A DNA stretch of 5,840 bases from Gammaproteobacteria bacterium. GTDB taxonomy: Bacteria; Pseudomonadota; Gammaproteobacteria; Arenicellales; Poriferihabitantaceae. The translations under genes were made by a program, and so were the position numbers. Shown here piece after piece: positions 1-5,337 of the stretch. The notes beneath the pieces were generated by a model. The model saw only the letters and a program-made list of their open reading frames with translations. It was not told the DNA's origin and made no database searches. The stretch lies in assembly GCA_024679435.1 (NCBI GenBank), contig JAIBDK010000160.1, positions 1 through 5,840 on the forward strand, given 5' to 3'. Numbering within the stretch: the first letter of the stretch is position 1; each line of letters starts with the position of its first letter.

Positions 1-30
1 AGGTCTGCAAACGGCCAGAAGCCGACATAT
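1..30. repeat. Dispersed short imperfect palindrome, copy A
   Basis: This is an imperfect inverted repeat: AGGTCTGC on the left faces GCCGACAT on the right around a CGGCCAGAA core. About 21 of its 30 positions match the sequence at 3040-3069 in the same orientation, including the shared blocks AGGTCTGC and CGGCCA. It lies just 3' of the minus-strand gene ending at 43 and may continue past the left edge. The arrangement (GTCTGC, a GGCC core, then GC-GAC-AT) resembles short intergenic repeats common in proteobacterial genomes. That resemblance is from memory; the match between the two copies is read directly. Confidence 0.55.
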
Positions 31-42
31 TTGCTGCACCCC

Positions 43-504
43 TCATGGGTTGATAACTTGGGTCTCGAACCATCGAGTGAAGTCCGATTCCCCACGGGAT
101 TTGAATGTTAACCACGCGTAAGGGACACCATAATTCAGACTTTCCCTGCGATAAACGGCACGGTGTATGCCTCGTAATTGCGCTTCGCTAAAACCATGCC
201 CTGCTACTGTTGCTTCATATTGGGCCTCGAATAAGAGAAGCAGTCTGATCCCGAGCAATGTAAGACGGTCACTCTCAACTTTACTTAACTCGGTACTATC
301 TTTGTTCATGAGCTCTATAAGCGTCGGGTCCTGAATAACGAGATCGACAAATGAATTTGACTGGCTGGATCGGTTAGCACTCGATTCAACCATTAGTAGT
401 TCATTGTTTTGTCTGTATTCCAAGGTGATAAACATCAGACCGACGATCACACCAACGTTTGTTGCTATGGTGAGCCACTCACTTAATTTGGAATTACTGG
501 TCAA
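43..504 (-). CDS. Small membrane-anchored protein of unknown function
   Basis: The product is about 153 residues. One N-terminal hydrophobic segment (about residues 10-28, WLTIATNVGVIVGLMFITLE) is followed at once by EYRQNNELL and then a soluble, probably helical domain. This layout (a helix ending in a polar RQN-type sequence, then about 120 residues ending near an aromatic RWFE motif) is frequent in uncharacterised proteins of aquatic gammaproteobacteria. I know no function for it, but an inner-membrane anchor with a cytoplasmic domain is likely. The frame stays open upstream to 552. I chose the TTG at 504 because GGAG lies 9 bases before it, the protein then begins right before the membrane helix, and the upstream stretch holds a hairpin (529-546) that looks like leader. 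No ATG occurs before the helix. The gene appears monocistronic and is followed by the repeat at the left edge. Confidence 0.72.
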   Translation of the reverse strand: MTSNSKLSEWLTIATNVGVIVGLMFITLEYRQNNELLMVESSANRSSQSNSFVDLVIQDPTLIELMNKDSTELSKVESDRLTLLGIRLLLLFEAQYEATVAGHGFSEAQLRGIHRAVYRRESLNYGVPYAWLTFKSRGESDFTRWFETQVINP

Positions 505-528
505 TTTCTTATGCTCCAAGTGGTCTAT

Positions 529-546
529 CAGTGTCCAGCGACACTG
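529..546 (-). promoter_or_regulatory. Hairpin in the leader of the membrane-protein gene
   Basis: This is a perfect 7-bp inverted repeat with a 4-base loop, read on the minus strand as CAGTGTC-GCTG-GACACTG. It ends about 25 bases before the proposed TTG start at 504. In RNA it would be a compact stem in the 5' leader; in DNA it could be an operator. It has no T-run, so it is not a normal terminator. Any role in regulation is inference from its position. Confidence 0.35.
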
Positions 547-667
547 GCACAATATTACGACATTTCCTAGCGTTTAGTTTACGCACAACCCCAGATTCCA
601 GTTAGTCACATAATCGAGGTAAGTCCTTTGCACGTCCTCCGTGTAGGTCACTAGTGTCACGATTGCC

Positions 668-685
668 ACAATAGAGCTTTATTGT
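668..685. promoter_or_regulatory. Near-perfect 18-bp palindrome, possible operator
   Basis: ACAATA and TATTGT flank a central AGCT. Only one base pair of the 18-bp dyad (G674/T679) departs from perfect symmetry. It lies in the spacer between the membrane-protein gene (start 504) and the IS30 left end (746), so it could belong to the promoter region of that gene. The size and symmetry fit a dimeric regulator site, but no regulator is encoded nearby and nothing else supports the role. Confidence 0.25.
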
Positions 686-745
686 AAATTCTATAGCTGC
701 TACTAGCCTTTCGGCCTCACTCGCGGTGAAGGTCTGCTCCTGAGC

Positions 746-771
746 TGCGACCTCAACCGGTCAATGCAACA
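746..771 (+). repeat. Left terminal inverted repeat of the IS30 remnant
   Basis: The segment starts with TG and ends with GGTCAATGCAACA, about 36 bases before the transposase start codon. This is where and how an IS30-family left end should look. The outer boundary is approximate, because the right repeat needed to define it is missing. Confidence 0.5.
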
Positions 772-1262
772 TCTAAACTCTAACTACAGAGCGAAGGATG
801 TTGAAAATGAAGTATCGAACGAGGATTTATTACTCAGACGCACAGAAGGCGTTGATGTGGGATCGATGGGAGAAAGGCGATTCCATGCATGCCATTGCTC
901 GTCTTTTTGATCGAGGCCATGGATCTATTCAGCGTATTCTTATGGAGACAGGCGGGATACGGCCACTGTCGAGAAGTCGCTCCAAATTACATCTGACATC
1001 AGCTGAGCGCGAAGAAATTTCACGCGGTGTAGTAGCTGGACACTCGATCCGGTCGATTGCCGCATCACTCGGACGTGCAGCTTCAACAGTGAGTCGTGAG
1101 GTCAATCGTAACGGTGGTCGTCGAAGGTACAGAGCGAACCATGCCGATCAGGCTGCCTGGGATCGGTCACATCGATCGAAGCGGTGTAAACTGGTTAAGA
1201 ACCGTGCGTTGGCTCACATCGTGGCGAAGAAGCTCAAGCAGCTCTGTTCTGCCAACCTGATA
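746..1262 (+). mobile_element. IS30-family insertion sequence, 3'-truncated remnant
   Basis: The left end and the first third of the transposase gene are present; the DDE-coding part and right inverted repeat are not. The left end (746-771) shares the core GGTCAATGCAACA with the IS30 terminal repeat as I remember it (GGTCAACGCAACA). Similarity of the reading frame to IS30 transposases fades at about 1250-1262. Beyond that the DNA belongs to the 3' end of the oppositely oriented gene starting at 1277. No matching right inverted repeat or target duplication was found in the window, so the element is a deletion derivative and cannot move by itself. Confidence 0.75.
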
Positions 1263-1310
1263 CCAATCAGGACTCCTTATTGTTCGCCGCGCCCACCCAG
1301 CAGTCTTTGA
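807..1310 (+). pseudogene. Truncated IS30 transposase (N-terminal DNA-binding part)
   Basis: The remaining frame is 167 codons; intact relatives are usually well over 300. Residues 1-52 (RTRIYYSDAQKALMWDRW, then GDSMHAIARLFDRGHGSIQRIL and GGIRP) form a first helix-turn-helix typical of one IS30 subgroup. Residues 63-104 (LTSAEREEISRGVVAGHSI, then STVSREVNRNGG) form the HTH_38-type second helix-turn-helix that binds the terminal repeats. Similarity ends around KKLKQLCSANLI, where relatives continue into WSPEQIAGWL. The last 15 or so codons are read from foreign DNA and overlap the 3' end of the opposite gene. No DDE residues remain, so it cannot catalyse transposition. I prefer the ATG at 807 because AAGG lies 9 bases upstream; the in-frame ATG at 798 sits directly on that motif. 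If expressed, it could only be a DNA-binding fragment. Confidence 0.8.
1256..1271. other. Small hairpin between convergent frames
   Basis: CCTGAT-ACCA-ATCAGG is a perfect 6-bp stem with a 4-base loop. It starts about 6 bases after the stop codon of the minus-strand gene and covers the approximate end of IS30 similarity. There is no T-run on either side, so intrinsic termination is only weakly supported. It might equally be a product of the deletion junction. Confidence 0.25.
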
Positions 1311-2515
1311 GCTGGTCTGGAACCCGGCAGCAAAACAATGGCATCGTAGCCATTAATCAAATCCCTCAGTTTCCATTGTTCAATGTCTGCCACCTGTATA
1401 CGAAACAAACGTTGATACGGTCGCAAGGCACGGAGATCAATCAGGGTGGGAACCGTTGGTTGTTGTGCAGGTAAAAGTGGTTTCATCCAGTCGGGCAGAT
1501 CATCCAGAGTCTGATAGTTTTCACCTTGTGCGTACACTGCAATCCCGTAGGCTTCCATTCCGTTAACGATGGCAAACTCATGGGCAAGATTTCCGATGGG
1601 ATAAGCGTGTGTAGGACTCTTGCCATGATAAAGATGATAATTACCATACTTGAACAGCGCTTTTGGTAATGAACCGTCCTGACTGGCAGCATGATATCGC
1701 TCGAGAAAAAGCTCCTTTATTAGTGCCTCGCGGACGGTATTGTTGTACAGACCAACCCAATCACCCCCTTCGGCCCGAATATAGTAGCCATAAATTTCCG
1801 CCGATTTTTTCAGACCAGTAAGCAAACGGTCTGCACGTGATTTTGGGGCGGGGTCGAAAACCTGAATCAGGGATTCGATTTGTTTCTCGGTATCTGACTG
1901 TATCAGCCAGTTATCCTCGAAGCCCGGCGTGTTTTCCGAATCTCGTGCCAGGGCATACATTTTCTGTGTCAATGACTTGCTGTCATCATTAGCAGTCAGG
2001 GAAATCAACTCTTCCAATGCTCGTGCTGAACTGGTGGCCTGTTCCGCTCCCCAGATGGCATCGGGCCCCGGTATCATCGAAGACACATCCGCCAACAGAC
2101 TTAAATCCTCGTCCGTATCGAACTCAAACAGTGTGGGGTATTTGGCCGAATAAGCGGCCAGGCGTTCAGCATTGCCCCTACGATCGGGGGCAAGCGCATC
2201 TTCAATGGCAATAGGATCCTGCTCTACCACCAGCGTTCCAAAGCCATGATGCTGATGCAACATGCGAAACAGGGCACCAGCAAAAATGGGTATCTCATGA
2301 TCCATATGTTGTTCGCCAAGCAAAACAAACTGGCTGGATGCAGTTGCTTTAACCAGGAAATTGGCAGCTTCACCTTTAAGCTCTTGCTTCGAATAGCTGA
2401 AAACATAACTGTTGTTAGCAACGAGTGTGGTTGTTTCGGGTGGCTCCTCCGTTGTTTGTGCCATCAGGGGCAATGAGCAAAGCAGGATACCTATCATCAG
2501 CAGGTTGATTTTCAA
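1277..2515 (-). CDS. Exported EreA/ChaN-like superfamily protein
   Basis: The product is about 412 residues. It opens with a signal peptide (MKINLLMIGILLCSLPLMAQ) that would be cut after MAQ, so it should be periplasmic or outside the cell. The recognisable motifs, in mature order, are FVLLGEQH (near residue 67), FGTLVVEQD (E98), WGAEQ (near 156), the helix VREALI and KALFKYGNYHLYHG (near 289-297). A GExH box, an acidic residue on the next strand and a late GxxHxxxG box are the pattern of the erythromycin-esterase-like/ChaN/Tiki fold, where such His and Glu residues bind metal or haem or act in catalysis. The substrate cannot be told, and I do not claim macrolide resistance. The frame is open to a GTG at 2527, but GGAG lies 6 bases before the TTG at 2515 and only that start gives a clean signal peptide. 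The 3' end abuts the IS30 remnant and the C-terminus looks intact. Confidence 0.75.
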   Translation of the reverse strand: MKINLLMIGILLCSLPLMAQTTEEPPETTTLVANNSYVFSYSKQELKGEAANFLVKATASSQFVLLGEQHMDHEIPIFAGALFRMLHQHHGFGTLVVEQDPIAIEDALAPDRRGNAERLAAYSAKYPTLFEFDTDEDLSLLADVSSMIPGPDAIWGAEQATSSARALEELISLTANDDSKSLTQKMYALARDSENTPGFEDNWLIQSDTEKQIESLIQVFDPAPKSRADRLLTGLKKSAEIYGYYIRAEGGDWVGLYNNTVREALIKELFLERYHAASQDGSLPKALFKYGNYHLYHGKSPTHAYPIGNLAHEFAIVNGMEAYGIAVYAQGENYQTLDDLPDWMKPLLPAQQPTVPTLIDLRALRPYQRLFRIQVADIEQWKLRDLINGYDAIVLLPGSRPAQRLLGGRGEQ

Positions 2516-2984
2516 TTCTTTCTCCACTTTTTTTCTTTGGTGTTGTCTTGAACTCGGCTTTGAAATGCCGCAGATTCTGAATTGGTATTCCGAGTATAAG
2601 TAGTTTAATCACTATATTTCCAGAAACCTCAAAGTAAAAACAACTATTCATATACCCAATTGATGCGCAATTTGCTCAGTTTTGAGCGTTCAGGTGTATT
2701 TCACGCCAAAATTTGTGCTCGGGCGAAAAAAGCCCTACCGCTACCTGACCGGGAACAGCAAATGACGGCTATGGTTGGGTCCTTCAGACGAACAAACCCT
2801 TTGTCGGAAAAGCTCGTCAGTCCGGTAACAATCCGGTTGCTGCAGATGTTGCATTGTCATCCAAGTGAGTGAGTGTTTTCTAAATAACTGCCGGGTCTTC
2901 GATACTGGCACTGAACCTATGACGCAGATAACTGAATATCCACTGTTGGCCGGAAGCAGCCGTTCTTAATAACTCAGTGCTAAC

Positions 2985-3011
2985 TTCTGCTTTAGTAGGA
3001 AAAGCAGCCAT
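2985..3011. repeat. Dispersed short palindrome, copy with perfect stem
   Basis: CTGCTTT (2987-2993) and AAAGCAG (3001-3007) form a perfect 7-bp stem with a 7-base loop, followed by CCATCA. The layout TCTGCT, then AGC, then CAT is the same as in the copies at 1-30 and 3040-3069, though the loop differs. A related GGAAAAGCTCGTCA block occurs near 2807-2820. It looks like an older member of the same repeat family. Confidence 0.4.
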
Positions 3012-3039
3012 CAAAGAAGTGAGTTTCTCGTTGATGTAA

Positions 3040-3069
3040 AGGTCTGCTAGCGGCCAATAGCGATCATTC
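3040..3069. repeat. Dispersed short imperfect palindrome, copy B
   Basis: This copy matches about 21 of 30 positions of the left-edge copy in the same orientation (AGGTCTGC, CGGCCA, AGC and CAT blocks conserved). Its own halves are partly complementary (GCTA faces TAGC around GCGGCCAA). It is the last of the repeat-like units in this spacer and lies 40 bases before the TATAAT box at 3109. Translated on the minus strand it gives DRYWPLADL, a pattern I associate with repeat-derived false protein predictions in proteobacterial genomes. Confidence 0.5.
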
Positions 3070-3108
3070 ACTGCTCAGTTTTAATCAGAAATTTAGAAGG
3101 CCAAGGTC

Positions 3109-3114
3109 TATAAT
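3109..3114 (+). promoter_or_regulatory. Candidate -10 box for the 70-residue gene
   Basis: TATAAT is a perfect match to the sigma-70 -10 consensus, 122 bases before the start codon at 3237. No good -35 box sits at 16-18 bases upstream (the sequence there is AGAAAT-like), so use of this promoter would need an activator or other compensation. If it is real, transcription would begin near 3121 and give a leader of about 115 bases. Confidence 0.35.
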
Positions 3115-3149
3115 TAGTATGAGTAACTGAACGCTATCCATTCGCTAGA

Positions 3150-3223
3150 TTATTGGCACACCCAATAACTTCCAGAACCGATAGCGGCGAGAGCCGTGCG
3201 GGGAACAATCAATTAATTGATTG
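3150..3223 (+). promoter_or_regulatory. Three-hairpin leader of the 70-residue gene
   Basis: Three simple stems follow one another. The first is TTATTGG-CACAC-CCAATAA (3150-3168), 7 bp and perfect. The second is CGGC-GAGA-GCCG (3185-3196), 4 bp closed by a GNRA-type tetraloop, which may extend through CCG (3178-3180) pairing with CGG (3199-3201). The third is CAATCAA-TTAA-TTGATTG (3206-3223), 7 bp and perfect. The ribosome binding site starts 3 bases later. I cannot match this to a known riboswitch class. A structured leader controlling translation is an inference from spacing and position. Confidence 0.45.
3206..3223. promoter_or_regulatory. Perfect 18-bp palindrome before the ribosome binding site
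   Basis: CAATCAATTAATTGATTG is fully self-complementary as DNA. It sits 13 bases before the ATG at 3237 and immediately precedes GGAGG. As DNA it could be the operator of a dimeric repressor; as RNA it forms the third leader hairpin. The sequence alone does not decide between these. Confidence 0.45.
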
Positions 3224-3236
3224 ATGGAGGTTCGTC

Positions 3237-3449
3237 ATGAAATTGCAAACACACGAGTGTAGTAGATACGATCTGGCAATTGACGGCATCACAGACGAAA
3301 CAGTTTGGAAGTTGCAAGAAATGGGCATCAAATTCACAGACCAGGACACTCCGATCTTACCAAGTGGGTCAATGACACTTCTTGAACTCCGTTCCGGAAA
3401 CACCACAGAGCAATCACCAGTGATAAGGAATTTATCCGAACACACGTAA
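3237..3449 (+). CDS. Orphan 70-residue protein
   Basis: I do not recognise the family. The gene call rests mainly on the start region: GGAGG lies 6 bases before the ATG, the strongest ribosome binding site in the window, and a TATAAT box and structured leader lie further upstream. The product has no membrane segment or signal peptide. The N-terminal half contains YDLAIDGITDETVWKLQEMG, which reads as a short amphipathic helix after a strand-like segment. It is followed by IKFTDQDTPILPSGSMTLLE and a polar tail ending NLSEHT. The composition is ordinary for a small soluble protein, with two histidines and a single cysteine in the first nine residues. It stands alone, facing the 3' end of the glutamate-synthase-like gene 170 bases away. 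A regulatory or accessory role is possible but unsupported. Confidence 0.6.
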   Translation: MKLQTHECSRYDLAIDGITDETVWKLQEMGIKFTDQDTPILPSGSMTLLELRSGNTTEQSPVIRNLSEHT

Positions 3450-3526
3450 GCAGGAACCAAGAAGGGATATTTATCGACTAAGTCTATTAAACGGAACCCT
3501 AAGCTACGATTTTCCGCCTATCTCCC

Positions 3527-3541
3527 GAACCGGTGAGGTTC
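3527..3541. other. Short hairpin after the 70-residue gene
   Basis: GAACC-GGTGA-GGTTC is a perfect 5-bp stem with a 5-base loop. No T-run follows, so it is not a canonical terminator. It lies in the spacer between the converging 70-residue gene and glutamate-synthase-like gene. Confidence 0.25.
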
Positions 3542-3560
3542 TGATTTTGCGCGTTGCAGC

Positions 3561-3623
3561 GAACAACATTGCCTTGTGTGAAGCACTTATCGGGGCAACC
3601 GATCAACTATTAGTGCGTTGTTC
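3561..3623. repeat. Nested, bulged inverted repeat ending on a stop codon
   Basis: The right arm AGTGCGTTGTTC (3612-3623) is complementary to two separate left segments: GAACAAC (3561-3567) and GCACT (3583-3587), with 15 unpaired bases between them. Inside is a further perfect stem, ATCGG-GGCAA-CCGAT (3589-3603). The right arm overlaps the TGA of the minus-strand gene at 3622-3624, so the whole structure lies at that gene's 3' end. It could be a transcript-end or stability structure, or a mobile-element end. It does not fit integron attC consensus boxes. Confidence 0.4.
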
Positions 3624-5172
3624 ATTTTTCTATATTACTTTCGAAACCCGAATACTTTACTCCCGATAGCAAGGCCATCTCGCGGTGCCAGGTCGCCAGG
3701 TCATCTTTTTTAAACTGGTTCAAGTGGTCATGACCACAGGCACGCGCCATCACCTGCATCAATTCGATGCTGGCACTGAAAAAGTTACCCAGCTGAACTG
3801 AAGATTTTTCAATATTCAGTCTTTTGCGTAACTCTGATTTTTGAGTAGCGATGCCAGTCGGGCAGTTATTCGTATTGCACATCCTGGCGGCGACACAACC
3901 GATGGCTTGCATGGCGCTGTTTGAAATGGCAACACCGTCAGCACCCAGAGCCAGCGCTTTAACAAAATCAATGGGCACACGCAGTCCACCGGTAATAACA
4001 AGCGTTACACGGCCACTCGCAGCTTGCTGATCAAGAAACCGGCGCGCCCTGGCCAATGCCGGAATTGTCGGGACACTGATATGGTCGCGGAACATTTCAG
4101 GTGCCGCACCGGTACCTCCTCCCCGGCCGTCAAGGATGATGTAATCTGCAGAGGCGTCCAGCGCAAATTGCATATCCCGTTCAATGTGGTTGGCACTCAA
4201 TTTAAAACCGATGGGAATGCCACCGGTAATCTCCCTTACCCGGTCGGCAAACCGTTTGAAGTCTGCAACCGATGATATGTCTCTGAAAGTGGGTGGCGAT
4301 ACAGCTGATTGACCCTCAGGAATGCCTCTGACCTCGGAGATTTTTCCCCTGTTTTTGTTGCCAGGCAAGTGGCCGCCCGTGCCTGTTTTTGCACCTTGAC
4401 CACCCTTGAAATGAAATGCCTGGACTTTTTCTAACAGTTCTTCTTTATAACCAAATCCAGCGCTGGCCAGTTCATAGAAATACCGCGAGTTTGCAGCCTG
4501 CTCTTCCGGCAGCATCCCACCCTCTCCGGAACAGATTCCTGTGCCTGCCAGTTCGGCACCTCTTGCCAGGGAAATTTTTGCTTCCTCGGACAGGGCCCCG
4601 AAACTCATGTCAGAAACCATTAATGGAATTTTCAAACACAGCGGCTTCTTCGCTTCCGGTCCTACGATCAGTTCCGTGGCAACATCCTGATCTTCCATCA
4701 ATGGCTTGGTGGCCATTTGTGCGGCCATGATCTGGATATCGTCCCAATGTGGTAGTTGATTACGTGGTACCCCCATGGAAGTCATCGGGCCATGATGACC
4801 AAGCTTCGACAGACCTTCTTTGGCAAGTTCATGAATAAAAGCCACAGTGGGCTCTTCGGGTGTGGGAACCGCTATGGGTAACTCGGAAACCGAGGATTCA
4901 ATTCCCGGGCCTTCTTTCCCGACTTGATCGGCAGAAAACTGTTTGTGTGACCCATCACAATACGGCGCATTGCGGGTATGTTTACAAGCACACAGGTATG
5001 CCTTTCCTTCCTGATCTGATTTAAAGGCCCTGGGCTTGAAGGGTGTGCCCGCGTGTGACCCGTCGCAAAATGGCTGGTTTTTTGAGCGACCACATACACA
5101 GAAGTAATATTCTTGATCCTTGTTAAGGTCTACCCCTGCAGGTTTATTGTCAGAAATAATGGGATTCGTCAT
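3622..5172 (-). CDS. Two-CDGSH / glutamate synthase FMN-domain fusion protein
   Basis: The product is 516 residues and cytoplasmic. Residues 25-40 (CVCGRSKNQPFCDGSH) and 61-76 (CACKHTRNAPYCDGSH) are two complete CDGSH motifs, each giving the three Cys and one His ligands of a [2Fe-2S] cluster. From about residue 110 to 500 follows the FMN-binding synthase domain of glutamate synthase: MSFGALSEEAK, GGQGAKTGTGGHLPG (257-271), KLSANH, LDGRGGGTGAAP and VITGGLR. C426, C432 and C437 keep the C-x5-C-x4-C spacing of the [3Fe-4S] cluster. The glutaminase domain of full-length GltB and the NADPH-binding partner are both absent. The protein therefore probably does FMN redox chemistry on a glutamate-like or imine substrate, using free ammonia or another donor, with electrons relayed by the CDGSH clusters; this is inferred. 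The frame is open to a TTG at 5292, with an ATG at 5256. I chose the ATG at 5172, where CDGSH proteins normally begin; GAG lies 7 bases before it. Confidence 0.9.
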   Translation of the reverse strand: MTNPIISDNKPAGVDLNKDQEYYFCVCGRSKNQPFCDGSHAGTPFKPRAFKSDQEGKAYLCACKHTRNAPYCDGSHKQFSADQVGKEGPGIESSVSELPIAVPTPEEPTVAFIHELAKEGLSKLGHHGPMTSMGVPRNQLPHWDDIQIMAAQMATKPLMEDQDVATELIVGPEAKKPLCLKIPLMVSDMSFGALSEEAKISLARGAELAGTGICSGEGGMLPEEQAANSRYFYELASAGFGYKEELLEKVQAFHFKGGQGAKTGTGGHLPGNKNRGKISEVRGIPEGQSAVSPPTFRDISSVADFKRFADRVREITGGIPIGFKLSANHIERDMQFALDASADYIILDGRGGGTGAAPEMFRDHISVPTIPALARARRFLDQQAASGRVTLVITGGLRVPIDFVKALALGADGVAISNSAMQAIGCVAARMCNTNNCPTGIATQKSELRKRLNIEKSSVQLGNFFSASIELMQVMARACGHDHLNQFKKDDLATWHREMALLSGVKYSGFESNIEK

Positions 5173-5337
5173 GTATTTTCTCGCCAGGTTTTTGCCGTGA
5201 TGTTTATAAGCTATCAGATAAAGCCCGGCCGTGTTGAACGTGCACCCGTCTACCATCGGAATAAACTTCTCATTTTGAGTTCTATGGGGCAAAATTTAAT
5301 AACAACTTTCACTTAATCGAAGCACGGGAAAATAAAA
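5173..5337. promoter_or_regulatory. Divergent promoter region
   Basis: These 165 bases separate the divergent starts of the glutamate-synthase-like fusion (minus) and the 68-residue gene (plus) and must hold the promoters of both. The most AT-rich part, 5290-5320, contains TTTAAT on the plus strand and TATTAA on the minus strand, either of which could act as a -10 box. I see no pair of boxes with good spacing for either gene. If the fusion gene started further upstream (5256 or 5292), this spacer would shrink to 81 or 45 bases. Confidence 0.35.

Larger units (their letters stand above)
2516..3108. other. Long gene-free spacer with degenerate repeats
   Basis: No convincing gene lies here. Open frames at 2660-2872 (+) and 2880-3071 (-) lack ribosome binding sites and recognisable domains, and the second is largely repeat sequence. 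On the minus strand a TATACT box at 2593-2598 could be the -10 element for the exported-protein gene about 80 bases downstream, but no good -35 accompanies it. From about 2795 to 3070 the spacer contains several diverged copies of a short palindromic repeat. The strongest are listed separately; weaker matches lie at 2797-2820 and 2948-2965. Confidence 0.5.

Noticed and set aside
60..80. tRNA T-arm-like string CTCGAACCATCGAG
   Set aside because: It is inside the membrane-protein gene, and no acceptor stem, anticodon arm or CCA end can be built around it.
2246..2476. Open frames antisense to, and out of frame with, the exported-protein gene
   Set aside because: They lie opposite a coherent protein with a signal peptide and conserved motifs and show no independent coding evidence.
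2721..2735. GGGC-GAAAAAA-GCCC stem as a terminator
   Set aside because: The stem is only 4 bp, no T-run follows it on the plus strand, and no gene ends nearby.
2660..2872. Possible 70-codon gene on the plus strand
   Set aside because: It begins at a TTG without a ribosome binding site, shows no recognisable domain, and part of it overlaps repeat-like sequence near 2797-2820.
2880..3071. Possible 63-codon gene on the minus strand
   Set aside because: Much of its sequence is made of two repeat copies (2985-3011 and 3040-3069). Protein strings such as DRYWPLADL are typical of repeat-derived false predictions.
3171..3210. Group II intron domain V-like string (GAGAGCCGTGCGGGG)
   Set aside because: The complementary half needed for domain V is missing downstream, and no reverse transcriptase is encoded nearby.
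3109..3623. Integron gene cassette (small gene with strong ribosome binding site flanked by hairpins)
   Set aside because: No RYYYAAC/GTTRRRY pair with the right spacing was found on either strand, and the split-arm inverted repeat does not have attC-like boxes.
4416..4730. 104-codon open frame antisense to the glutamate-synthase-like gene
   Set aside because: It lies wholly inside a well-supported conserved gene, has no domain of its own and is explained as a shadow of that gene's codon use.
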